Source of the DNA: Neobacillus niacini
GTDB lineage: Bacteria > Bacillota > Bacilli > Bacillales > Cytobacillaceae
Length of the DNA: 64,000 nucleotides
Assembly: GCF_023715415.1 (NCBI RefSeq)
Contig: NZ_JAMBOB010000001.1
Location: 620,001-684,000 of the forward strand
Direction of reading: 5' to 3'
Shown here: one piece after another, positions 1 to 6,944 of the stretch
How positions within the stretch are numbered: the stretch's first letter is position 1
Layout of the letters: each line of letters begins with the position of its first letter
Notes under the pieces: model-generated
The model's database searches: none
Told to the model about the DNA's origin: nothing
The model's input: the letters and a program-made list of their open reading frames with translations, nothing else
Program-made: the position numbers and the translations under genes

Positions 1-549
1 GTTTTCTTTCATTTTTTTCATTAAATCAAGCAATGATTGAATCCCAAGCGGATCAAGCCCAACAAATGGTTCATCCACTATATAAAGAGATGGCTGCACC
101 AAAAAGGCGCACATAATCATTACTTTTTGTTTCATCCCTTTGGAAAAATGAGCTGGAAACCATTTCAGTCTTTTTTCCATTCGAAATTCAGCTAATAATT
201 TCTCAATTCGTGTTTTATATGTAGTTTCATCTAAACCATATGCCATTGCCGTTAATCTTAAATGTTCCTCAAGAGTTAGTTCTTCGTATAAAACAGGCGT
301 TTCTGGAACAAAAGTAAACATTTTTCGATAAGCTTCTTTATCTTCGGTTATTGTACGTCCATTTATTTTCACTTCTCCTTGGTGTGGTTCCATTAAACCA
401 ATGATATGTTTAATCGTTGTACTTTTCCCAGCACCATTGAGTCCAATTAATCCAACTAATTCTTTTGCGTTTACTTCAAAGGATACATCTTTTAGAACAG
501 GGTTCCTGGTATATCCGCCTGTAAGACCTTCAATCGATAATAAAGACAT
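1..549 (-). CDS. ecsA: ABC transporter ATP-binding protein EcsA (partial, C-terminus cut by window edge)
   Basis: This is the ATPase of the Ecs ABC transporter, known in B. subtilis to affect secretion, competence and intramembrane proteolysis through RasP. The visible 183 residues start MSLLSIEGL and contain the Walker A motif GLNGAGKST, the signature FSKGMKQKV and the Walker B region LYIVDEP. The reading frame stays open to position 1, so about 60 C-terminal residues of a protein usually near 247 aa lie outside. A GGACGGAG ribosome site precedes the ATG. It diverges from hit, as in B. subtilis, which supports EcsA rather than another ABC ATPase; ecsB should follow outside the window. Confidence 0.9.
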   Translation of the reverse strand, partial: MSLLSIEGLTGGYTRNPVLKDVSFEVNAKELVGLIGLNGAGKSTTIKHIIGLMEPHQGEVKINGRTITEDKEAYRKMFTFVPETPVLYEELTLEEHLRLTAMAYGLDETTYKTRIEKLLAEFRMEKRLKWFPAHFSKGMKQKVMIMCAFLVQPSLYIVDEPFVGLDPLGIQSLLDLMKKMKEN

Positions 550-1138
550 GCGCTCCGTCCTTCCATATCATAATTACTTTACATTTTACCAAATCGCAGT
601 TGATAAAAATAGGAATTCAAATTTTCATTACTTTTTTTGTATATTTGAAATCAAAATGGTTATCATAATATTTGAAGGGGAAACACCTACTACTCGATGA
701 AGTGATTCATCAAATTTTGAAATGAGGTGTCTGTCAAAGACATTAACCTTTTCAAACAAGTAGCTTCTAAACGTTTCAAATAAGGGGATGGTTGTTTTGC
801 ACAAGTTGCCTGGTAACCATTTAGAGTTCAAATAACACCAGCTATTTATCAAAAAAATAAATGAGGTGTTTACCGCAGATTATCATCCGTTTTTATAAGT
901 TGGAAAAACTTTAAAAACACATAGGGGATGGTCAGCTTGAACAATAATTACTGTTTTTAAAAAACACTATATTGCCAAATGAGGTGTTTATCAAACGTAA
1001 TTCCTGAATGAACGTATAATTGAAGCAAGTCCCCTTCGAGAGGACAGGATTCCACGCGGATCCTGTCTCTTTCTTTTTTTATTCCCCAAACATATGGTAA
1101 AATACGGATATCAAACAAATAAAGGGGTTGTCTACTCA
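550..1138. other. 589-bp intergenic region with repeated AAATGAGGTGT motif and a terminator
   Basis: No convincing gene lies between ecsA and hit. The 11-mer AAATGAGGTGT occurs at 720-730, 859-869 and 977-987, and GGGGATGGT occurs at 784-792 and 924-932, giving a degenerate direct repeat of roughly 120-140 bp. Short open frames here have no ribosome site and are not supported. A TATAAT at about 1013 and a terminator at 1039-1080 imply a short untranslated transcript or an attenuated leader for hit. Confidence 0.6.
1039..1080 (+). terminator. Rho-independent terminator or attenuator upstream of hit
   Basis: The stem GACAGGAT (1043-1050) pairs with ATCCTGTC (1060-1067), extends by three pairs past a one-base bulge, and is followed by a T-rich tract to 1080. 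No gene ends just upstream on this strand, so it either ends a noncoding transcript or acts as an attenuator about 60 bp before hit. Confidence 0.75.
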
Positions 1139-1558
1139 ATGAGCGATTGTATTTTTTGCAAAATAGTTAATGGTGAAATTCCAGCTGCAAAGGTATTTGA
1201 AAATGAACATGTTATGGCCTTCTTAGATATCAGCCAGGTAACAAAAGGACATACACTGGTCATTCCTAAAGTACATAAAGAAAATTTGTTTGAACTCACT
1301 CCTAACATCGCTAAAAACCTTTTCGAATCTGTTCCAGAGATTGCAAATGCACTTAAAGAAGAATATAAGCCGCTCGGCTTAAACCTAGTTAATAATAATG
1401 GAGAACAAGCGGGTCAAACGGTATTTCATTTCCATGTGCATCTAATACCACGTTATGGTCAAGGAGATGGATTTGGTGCAGTTTGGAAATCAAATACAAG
1501 CGATTATACTCCACAAACACTAAAAGAAATGGCAGAAAATATCAGTAAGCATTTTTAG
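1139..1558 (+). CDS. hit: HIT family nucleotide-binding hydrolase
   Basis: This is a histidine-triad protein of 139 aa, the HINT/Hit type that hydrolyses purine nucleoside phosphoramidates and related adenylated compounds. The family signature is clear: N-terminal DCIFCKIVNGEIP with the CxxC pair, and the C-terminal triad HFHVHLIPR containing HxHxH. I chose ATG 1139 because AAAGGGG sits eight bases upstream; an in-frame codon at 1094 would add 15 residues that overlap the leader terminator region. Divergent position to ecsA matches B. subtilis hit (yhaE). Confidence 0.92.
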   Translation: MSDCIFCKIVNGEIPAAKVFENEHVMAFLDISQVTKGHTLVIPKVHKENLFELTPNIAKNLFESVPEIANALKEEYKPLGLNLVNNNGEQAGQTVFHFHVHLIPRYGQGDGFGAVWKSNTSDYTPQTLKEMAENISKHF

Positions 1559-1611
1559 TGAGAAAGAATAAATTATCTGAAAATTATATCTTTATTATTT
1601 TTATATACCTG

Positions 1612-1620
1612 TGCTATAAT
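1612..1620 (+). promoter_or_regulatory. Extended -10 promoter for trpP
   Basis: TGCTATAAT at 1612-1620 is a perfect extended -10 element with only a weak -35 match upstream. It would start transcription near 1627 and produce a leader of about 120 nt before the trpP start codon. Confidence 0.65.
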
Positions 1621-1639
1621 GATATAAAGTTTTTCGCTG

Positions 1640-1771
1640 TAGGCATTAGCGCACTACAGGAGGAACCATTAGCTAGGTGAAAGAGAAATTCTTTCACTAG
1701 GTGAAAGGTGAGAGCCTTTCACACTGAGACAGCAGAGGAGAGATGAGAAATGAATACAAAGAATCTAGTAG
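1640..1771 (+). promoter_or_regulatory. Structured trpP leader with twin hairpins and (G/U)AG triplets
   Basis: Two consecutive hairpins start with the same 11-mer CTAGGTGAAAG: GTGAAAG 1677-1683 with CTTTCAC 1691-1697, and GTGAAAGG 1701-1708 with CCTTTCAC 1715-1722. GAG or TAG triplets occur at 1640, 1647, 1670, 1674, 1683, 1698, 1710, 1726, 1735, 1738, 1745, 1766 and 1769, flanking the ribosome site and start codon. In B. subtilis TRAP binds such triplets around the trpP (yhaG) ribosome site. Here many spacers exceed the usual 2-3 nt, so TRAP control is a hypothesis. Confidence 0.45.
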
Positions 1772-2277
1772 TCCTATCACTTTTGGCGGGAATTGGGGTA
1801 GTCTTGCACACGGTGATGCCAGCCTTTTTAACCATTAAACCAGATATGATGCTTGCAATGATGTTTTTAGGAATTATTCTGATTCCAGAAATTAAGAGTG
1901 TTATGCTTTTGTCTATTGTGACCGGAGCATTATCTGCACTAACAACTGGTTTTCCTGGCGGCCAGATTCCTAATATCATTGATAAGCCCATTACAGCGTT
2001 AGTCTTTTTTGGTTTATTCTTGGCATTAAAGAAATACCGTAATTCGATCATAAGTGTTGCAGTCTTAACTGCAATTGGGACATTGGTTTCGGGTTCTGTC
2101 TTTTTGGGAGCAGCCCATTTCATTGTTGGCCTGCCAAGTTCTTTCGCTGCACTTTTTGCTGCAGGTGTCTTACCTGCAATTGCTCTGAATACAATTATTA
2201 TGGTCATTTTGTATCCAGTTGCACTTTCAGTTGCCAAAAGAACGAAGTCGTCATCATCTATTATCATTTCCAAATAA
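1750..2277 (+). CDS. trpP: Tryptophan transporter TrpP
   Basis: This is a 175-aa integral membrane protein with about five hydrophobic segments, matching B. subtilis TrpP (YhaG), the putative tryptophan permease of the TRAP regulon. Recognisable stretches include the conserved TTGFPGGQIPN loop near residues 62-72. The ATG at 1750 follows GAGGAGAG with good spacing. It lies between hit and hpr, as in B. subtilis, and has its own promoter, a structured leader and a downstream terminator, so it is probably monocistronic. Confidence 0.88.
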   Translation: MNTKNLVVLSLLAGIGVVLHTVMPAFLTIKPDMMLAMMFLGIILIPEIKSVMLLSIVTGALSALTTGFPGGQIPNIIDKPITALVFFGLFLALKKYRNSIISVAVLTAIGTLVSGSVFLGAAHFIVGLPSSFAALFAAGVLPAIALNTIIMVILYPVALSVAKRTKSSSSIIISK

Positions 2278-2285
2278 TACAGAGA

Positions 2286-2316
2286 GAAAAGAACCTAAGA
2301 AAGGTTCTTTTCTTTC
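2286..2316 (+). terminator. Terminator of trpP
   Basis: GAAAAGAACC (2286-2295) pairs with GGTTCTTTTC (2303-2312) and is followed by a short T-rich stretch, just after the trpP stop codon. Confidence 0.85.
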
Positions 2317-2338
2317 TATAAATCCTGACAATAGTTGT

Positions 2339-2527
2339 TTAAAAACTTGATAGTATAATAGCCACTATCAAAAAAATCCCTCCACCCCCTGCTAGTGCTG
2401 AAGCTCTTTTCTTCAAGACTTGCTTAGGTGGATAAAATCCTGGCCTCTTTAAGGCTGCCATATTCCAAATAGCACCGACAAAAAGCAATACACTAAGTAA
2501 AAAAAGAATCGTACTTACGCTTTTCAT
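2339..2527 (-). CDS. Small two-helix membrane protein, unknown function
   Basis: This is a 62-aa protein with an N-terminal hydrophobic helix (STILFLLSVLLFVGAIWNM), a basic central loop (RPGFYPPKQVLKKR) and a second glycine-rich hydrophobic helix at the C-terminus. Its ribosome site AGGAGGGT lies about six bases before the ATG, which is the main evidence that it is real. I do not recognise the family. It is convergent with trpP and divergent from hpr. Confidence 0.65.
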   Translation of the reverse strand: MKSVSTILFLLSVLLFVGAIWNMAALKRPGFYPPKQVLKKRASALAGGGGIFLIVAIILSSF

Positions 2528-2782
2528 ATCCTACCCTCCTATTGAAGAACAAGAGTTGATACTTTCATTCATATGTTTTAGTGTCCTTCTCTATGTAGAA
2601 TATTCAAAAGGTTGAAATTATTAGGCAGAAAAACGTAAAATAAAAGAAGTATTTTTATAGATTTTAAAATTTCAAGCAGAAAAATACGTAATTTCTAAAA
2701 ATTTTGTGAATTTACACTTTATTAATTTTTACTTTATTGGCATAATGTTAATAGAGAAATAAAAAAGTAGGTGAAATTGGGG

Positions 2783-3358
2783 ATGTCGGAGAAACAGTAT
2801 TCAATGAAAGAAGCGATGCTATTTAGCCAACGTATTGCGCAGTTAAGTAAAGCCTTGTGGAAATCAATTGAGAAAGATTGGCAGCAATGGATAAAGCCTT
2901 TTGATTTAAATATCAATGAACATCATATCCTTTGGATCGCATACCATTTAAATGGGGCTTCCATCTCAGATGTGGCGAAATTTGGGGTCATGCATGTCTC
3001 AACAGCGTTTAATTTTTCGAAAAAGTTAGAAGAAAGAGGATTGCTTCAATTTTCAAAGAAAGAGAACGACAAAAGGAATACGTATATTCAACTCACCCCT
3101 GAAGGTGAAGATATCTTTCTTCGTATAATGGAATCCTATCAGCCAACCGGCAATGCTGCATTTGCTGGAGCGTTACCGTTAAGAGACCTATATGGAAAGT
3201 TTCCCGATATTATTGAAATGATGGCCATTGTTCGCAATATCTATGGAGATGATTTTATGGAGATTTTTGAGCGTTCTTTCCATAACATCGAAACAGAATT
3301 TAACGAAGATGCTGGTAAGCTTAGGAAGTCCGAGAAAACTGAAAAAGAACTACTTTAA
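2783..3358 (+). CDS. hpr: MarR-type transition-state regulator Hpr (ScoC)
   Basis: This is a 191-aa winged-helix regulator of the MarR superfamily. B. subtilis Hpr/ScoC represses extracellular proteases, sporulation and peptide-transport genes during the transition state. The N-terminal helix is followed by the DNA-binding wHTH ([20 protein letters not shown], then the wing near [14 protein letters not shown]). ATG 2783 is preferred because AGGTGA at 2769-2774 sits eight bases before it; an in-frame GTG at 2771 overlaps that ribosome site. The TGGCATAAT at about 2739 is a likely extended -10. Confidence 0.9.
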   Translation: MSEKQYSMKEAMLFSQRIAQLSKALWKSIEKDWQQWIKPFDLNINEHHILWIAYHLNGASISDVAKFGVMHVSTAFNFSKKLEERGLLQFSKKENDKRNTYIQLTPEGEDIFLRIMESYQPTGNAAFAGALPLRDLYGKFPDIIEMMAIVRNIYGDDFMEIFERSFHNIETEFNEDAGKLRKSEKTEKELL

Positions 3359-3361
3359 TGT

Positions 3362-3700
3362 TTAAAGGCATTTATGGAACTCTCTAAAGAGAGGTTCGTA
3401 TAGTTTTTGATTTAAACAAGTTTGAATTACTTCCTTCACGTTGAATTTTGCGGGCAACGAATATAGAAACTCATCGAAAAGCGGATGAAAATTAATAAAT
3501 CCTTCCGCTTTTTGTTCTTCCATTTTTTTGTTCATTTCCTCACAAAGTTTCTTGAAGGCTTGTACTTCCTGTTCTGATATCCCATTTTCAATGACTAATT
3601 TATAGAATTCGAGATTGGGGGCAGACAACATTTTTAAAAGCAGCCTTTGGTGGTATTCAAGAAGCTGCACTCTAGATTGTAATTCAGCATATTTATCCAT
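3362..3700 (-). CDS. yhaI: YhaI family protein (DUF1878)
   Basis: This is a 112-aa protein matching B. subtilis YhaI in length, sequence character and position next to hpr. It is predicted to be largely helical and soluble, with a charged N-terminal coiled segment (AELQSRVQLLEYHQRLLLKML). The ATG is preceded by GGAGGTC. It converges with hpr with only a few bases between stop codons. Its biochemical role is unknown. Confidence 0.85.
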   Translation of the reverse strand: MDKYAELQSRVQLLEYHQRLLLKMLSAPNLEFYKLVIENGISEQEVQAFKKLCEEMNKKMEEQKAEGFINFHPLFDEFLYSLPAKFNVKEVIQTCLNQKLYEPLFREFHKCL

Positions 3701-3916
3701 ACACTTTGACCTCCGAACATTTATACATTTCTAATAATCATTATTTACCTTATTACGTCAGAGGTAAACCTTTTTCTTTGGTAAACACTGTTGGAAAACT
3801 TTATTGGCAGCAATTTCAATTTATTTCCTACTTTTCTACCAATCGTTTTAACTATCTTTTTTTGTGAATTTTTGATAATGTAGTAACATAAATGAACATC
3901 AGGGAGGGAATCGTTG

Positions 3917-4099
3917 ATGATCTCCATTTTTTATATTGTCTTGGCCATTTTTATTTTATTTTATATAAACAAAATGACCAATTCCCTTTGTATTCAAAAG
4001 GATATCCCAGAGGAACGTCAGCACAAAGTGTTTCGCACAATAAATGTACTTGTCACGATATTACTGATTTCATCCTATGTAGAAATACTCTATACATAG
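3917..4099 (+). CDS. Small membrane protein, unknown function
   Basis: This is a 60-aa protein with two hydrophobic helices (ISIFYIVLAIFILFYI and VLVTILLISSYVEILY) separated by a charged loop. AGGGAGG at 3901-3907 sits nine bases before ATG 3917; the TTG at 3914 is a less likely start. It is followed by a strong terminator at 4141-4170. I do not recognise a named family. Confidence 0.65.
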   Translation: MISIFYIVLAIFILFYINKMTNSLCIQKDIPEERQHKVFRTINVLVTILLISSYVEILYT

Positions 4100-4140
4100 G
4101 CTTAATTTATTCTGCTTTATTTTGTAACAGAAAAAAATAG

Positions 4141-4170
4141 AAGCGATGAGAATTTTCTCATCGCTTTTTA
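4141..4170. terminator. Bidirectional terminator
   Basis: The 12-bp perfect stem AAGCGATGAGAA (4141-4152) / TTCTCATCGCTT (4155-4166) is flanked by an A-run on the left and a T-run on the right, so it can serve both the small gene ending at 4099 and the minus-strand YjcZ gene ending at 4184. Confidence 0.9.
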
Positions 4171-4183
4171 TTTTGTCTTCAGG

Positions 4184-4273
4184 TTATAGCCAAGAAGCCC
4201 CAATAATTATTAACAGGATGAAAAGAACTACGATTAACGCAAATCCTCCACCGTGGAATCCAGAACCAGACAC
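4184..4273 (-). CDS. YjcZ family sporulation protein, GTG start
   Basis: This 29-aa protein is MSGSGFHGGG followed by a single hydrophobic helix FALIVVLFILLIIIG and the terminal ASWL. That is the signature of the YjcZ family of tiny membrane proteins found in spore formers. It uses GTG, preceded by AAGGGGAG at good spacing. It is shorter than normal gene-calling limits. A second copy lies 58 bp upstream of its start. The role of the family is not established. Confidence 0.85.
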   Translation of the reverse strand: MSGSGFHGGGFALIVVLFILLIIIGASWL

Positions 4274-4331
4274 ACAATTCTCCCCTTTCTTAGATGGTAA
4301 AGCTGTTGTCTGCATCAGGGGTTAACCTTTA

Positions 4332-4421
4332 TTAAAACCAAGATGCTCCAACAATAATCAATAGAATGAATAGGACTACAATCAATGCAAATCCTGCTCC
4401 GTATCCGTGTCCACCACTCAT
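4332..4421 (-). CDS. YjcZ family sporulation protein
   Basis: This 29-aa paralogue of the neighbouring gene starts MSGGHGYGAG and continues with FALIVVLFILLIIVG and ASWF. AAAGGAGG precedes the ATG at ideal spacing. The pair is nearly identical in the hydrophobic helix and differs in the glycine-rich head, consistent with a tandem duplication. Both are transcribed away from prsA. Confidence 0.9.
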   Translation of the reverse strand: MSGGHGYGAGFALIVVLFILLIIVGASWF

Positions 4422-4752
4422 CGTAATACCTCCTTTATGATTTTCTACGATATACTATTCAAGCTGTATTCATTTCGACTAGGCTCTTACCTTATTTTCT
4501 TATGAAAAAGTCCATCTTTTTCATTTTGGGTAATAATCCACCTGAGAATCTCCTGCTTAGCCGATAGGCAGTTGAACAGTATTCATTTTTTCTTACATTG
4601 TATCGTATGTACAAATTCTGAAATCGCGATAGGTATATGCCCAAAATTCTGTAAACCACACAGGAAATATTTTTGCAGTAGTTACCATTTATGTTATAGT
4701 ATACTTTGTGGACAAAAACCCACAAGAATTTACTGTTTAGGAGAGGTTCCTC
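4422..4752. other. Intergenic region upstream of prsA
   Basis: This 331-bp stretch separates the divergent YjcZ pair and prsA. It contains the prsA promoter at 4673-4700 and a small hairpin (TTGTGG about 4706, CCACAA about 4720) in the prsA leader. I see no further gene. Confidence 0.6.
4673..4700 (+). promoter_or_regulatory. SigA-type promoter of prsA
   Basis: TTGCAG at 4673-4678 and TATAGT at 4695-4700 are separated by 16 bp, a good housekeeping promoter about 50 bp before the prsA start. Confidence 0.65.
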
Positions 4753-5613
4753 ATGAAAAAATGGATGTTAGCCCTTACATTAGCTGGCGGGGTTATTGCC
4801 TTAAGCGCATGTAATCAAAACGGTTCTACTGTGGCAGAAAGCAGTGCTGGAGATGTTACACAGGAAGAACTTTATGAAGCAATGAAGGAAAAGGTGGGGG
4901 CACAAGCATTACAACAGCTTGTCTATGAAAAAGTCCTTTCCGAGAAATACGAAGTAACTGATAAAGAATTAGATGCCAAAGTAGCTGAATTAAAGGAACA
5001 GCTTGGAGAAAACTTTGAAGCTGCACTAGCACAATACGGCTATGCAGATGAAGAAGCTTTTAAAGAGACGATGAAACTTGGCATGATGCAAGAAAAAGCT
5101 GCTATGAAGTCAATTAAAGTAACAGATAAAGAAGTAAAGGAATACTACGATAACTATAAGCCTGAAATTAAGGCTCGTCATATTCTTGTTGCGGATGAAA
5201 AGACAGCACTAGAAGTGAAATCCAAGCTTGATGCTGGAGAGAAATTCGAAGATGTAAGCAACACTTATTCTACGGATGAAGCGGCTAAAGCAGCGGGCGG
5301 AGACTTAGGATGGTTTGGTCCGGGAGCGATGGACCCTACTTTTGAAGAGGCAGCATATGCACTTAAAAAGGATGAAATCAGTGCACCAGTTAAAACTTCA
5401 TTTGGATATCATGTCATTCAATTAACGGACAAAAAAGAGAAGAAGTCCTTTGAAGAGATGAAAGAACAAATGGAAAAGGAATTAAAATCTTCAAAATTAA
5501 CCAATGAGAAGATTAACGAAATTATGCAAAAAGAAATAAAGGACGCAAAAGTAAAAATCAGCGATAAAGATTTAAAGAACGCGCTTGACCCACAAACTGC
5601 ACCAGCACAATAA
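4753..5613 (+). CDS. prsA: Foldase lipoprotein PrsA (parvulin peptidyl-prolyl isomerase)
   Basis: PrsA is an extracytoplasmic lipoprotein that helps exported proteins fold after Sec translocation. The 286-aa product has a lipoprotein signal peptide with lipobox LSAC (Cys at residue 20), a helical chaperone region, and a parvulin domain around residues 135-225 with typical ARHILV, GGDLGWFGPGAM and FGYHVIQL elements. Length is close to the B. subtilis protein (292 aa). The ATG follows GGAGAGG. The C-terminus is lysine- and glutamate-rich. It is flanked by a terminator shared with convergent yhaL, matching B. subtilis synteny. Confidence 0.96.
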   Translation: MKKWMLALTLAGGVIALSACNQNGSTVAESSAGDVTQEELYEAMKEKVGAQALQQLVYEKVLSEKYEVTDKELDAKVAELKEQLGENFEAALAQYGYADEEAFKETMKLGMMQEKAAMKSIKVTDKEVKEYYDNYKPEIKARHILVADEKTALEVKSKLDAGEKFEDVSNTYSTDEAAKAAGGDLGWFGPGAMDPTFEEAAYALKKDEISAPVKTSFGYHVIQLTDKKEKKSFEEMKEQMEKELKSSKLTNEKINEIMQKEIKDAKVKISDKDLKNALDPQTAPAQ

Positions 5614-5620
5614 TAAAGCA

Positions 5621-5660
5621 AAAAAGAAGGAACTCTGAGTAAATCGAGTCCCTTCTTTTT
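5621..5660. terminator. Bidirectional terminator between prsA and yhaL
   Basis: AAAAAGAAGGAACTC (5621-5635) pairs with GAGTCCCTTCTTTTT (5646-5660) with one mismatch, with A and T runs at the two ends; it lies between the convergent stops. Confidence 0.9.
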
Positions 5661-5849
5661 TTATTCCGCAGTGGCTCTATCCCCTTCACGTCTTTCTTTT
5701 TCTTGCTCTAGACGGGTTAAATAAATCTCTCCCTCTTTTTCGATATTCTCCATTTCTAGCAAGCGTTCTTCTCTGCCTGTTTTGATTGCCATCAACGCAC
5801 TTATTACAATCCCAACCACGACTGCATATACCCAAATAGGAATAGACAT
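5661..5849 (-). CDS. yhaL: Sporulation protein YhaL
   Basis: This 62-aa protein has one N-terminal membrane helix (IPIWVYAVVVGIVISALMAI) and a highly charged cytoplasmic tail rich in Glu and Arg. It matches the YhaL sporulation family by sequence layout and by its place between prsA and yhaM. AAGGGAG is about ten bases upstream of the ATG. Its molecular role is not known. Confidence 0.85.
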   Translation of the reverse strand: MSIPIWVYAVVVGIVISALMAIKTGREERLLEMENIEKEGEIYLTRLEQEKERREGDRATAE

Positions 5850-5937
5850 TTATTATTGCTCCCTTCATTAGTGGTTGTCCACTTTTTTATAAAACATATT
5901 CGAGTTATAGATAATTATTCATACGTACTCAAAAAAA

Positions 5938-5960
5938 AATAACCCAATTGGGTTATTTTA
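5938..5960 (-). terminator. Terminator of yhaM
   Basis: The perfect palindrome AATAACCC/GGGTTATT at 5938-5957 directly abuts the yhaM stop and is followed, reading minus strand, by a run of nine T residues. Confidence 0.9.
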
Positions 5961-6902
5961 TTTATGAAAAATTGGCTTATAAAATGAGCGATTCTCTAAG
6001 GCATATACTCTTTCGGTAAATTCTCCAGGTTTCACTCTTTCTAATGCCCGATCAAGCATGTTCATTTTTGCATCCAGATTATCGATATAGTGAAGAATTT
6101 CAGCTTCTTTAATTAATGGCGGCTTTGGACTCCCCCACTCCGCTTTTCCATGGTGGCTTAAAACAAGATGCTGAAGAATTAAAACTTCCTCACCAGATAT
6201 CCCCAGCTCCTCAGCTGCTTTTCCGATTTCATTTACCATTATCGTAATGTGACCGAGTAAATTTCCTTCGACTGTATAAACAGTAGAAATGGGGCCTGAT
6301 AATTCTACAACCTTCCCCATATCATGCAGTATCACGCCTGCATAAAGTAAATCCTTATCGAGACTAGGGTATAGCGTTGCAATAGACTTGGCTAAATCAA
6401 GCATACTTACAACATGATAAACTAGGCCTGAGACAAACTCATGATGATTCTTTGTCGCTGCTGGATATTCTAAAAAAGCATGCTGGTGCTTCTTCAATAA
6501 ATGACGGGTTATTCTTTGGATGTTTGGATTTTTCATATCAAAAATATATTGTGTTAGTTTACTATTCATATCCTCTTGGCTTAATGGGGCCGTCTCTAGA
6601 AAATCTTCCAATTTTACTGAATCACTCGGTCCAGTTCTTCGAATCTGGCGAATTTTCAGCTGGCTTTTACCTCGATAGTTATGAGTATCACCAATAATTT
6701 TAACAATTTTTTGGGCAGTATAATTCTTTACATCCTCTTCATTTGCATCCCAAAGTTTTGCCTCTATCTCACCGCTTTGATCTTGAAGAATAAGGGTTAG
6801 GAATGGCTTTCCATTACTCGCTATCCCTTTTGTGGCACTTTTGATAAGTAAATACAGATCAACCTGTACGCCAAAGTCATAATTTAGAATTCCTTTATTC
6901 AT
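5958..6902 (-). CDS. yhaM: 3'-5' exoribonuclease YhaM
   Basis: YhaM is an exonuclease that degrades RNA and single-stranded DNA from the 3' end. The 314-aa protein has an N-terminal OB-fold (about residues 15-90, [19 protein letters not shown]) and a metal-binding HD domain whose motif is seen at [13 protein letters not shown], with a second conserved His stretch [24 protein letters not shown] precedes the ATG. It is adjacent to yhaN/yhaO in the same direction, as in B. subtilis. Confidence 0.95.
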   Translation of the reverse strand: MNKGILNYDFGVQVDLYLLIKSATKGIASNGKPFLTLILQDQSGEIEAKLWDANEEDVKNYTAQKIVKIIGDTHNYRGKSQLKIRQIRRTGPSDSVKLEDFLETAPLSQEDMNSKLTQYIFDMKNPNIQRITRHLLKKHQHAFLEYPAATKNHHEFVSGLVYHVVSMLDLAKSIATLYPSLDKDLLYAGVILHDMGKVVELSGPISTVYTVEGNLLGHITIMVNEIGKAAEELGISGEEVLILQHLVLSHHGKAEWGSPKPPLIKEAEILHYIDNLDAKMNMLDRALERVKPGEFTERVYALENRSFYKPIFHK

Positions 6903-6944
6903 TTAACTCGCTCCTTCCCATTAGTACAAGTATAACATTCTCTA

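Noticed and set aside
720-990. CRISPR-like array from the three AAATGAGGTGT repeats
   Set aside because: Repeats are only 11 bp, spacers are over 100 bp and irregular, and no cas genes are present.
1020-1082. T-box riboswitch in the leader of hit
   Set aside because: The terminator loop has a vaguely similar TCCACGCGG string, but the conserved AGGGTGGNACCGCG antiterminator block and stem I are missing.
1719-2273. A long open frame of 184 codons on the minus strand opposite trpP
   Set aside because: It lies exactly antisense to the well-supported trpP, has an unnatural composition and no ribosome site; it is a shadow of trpP.
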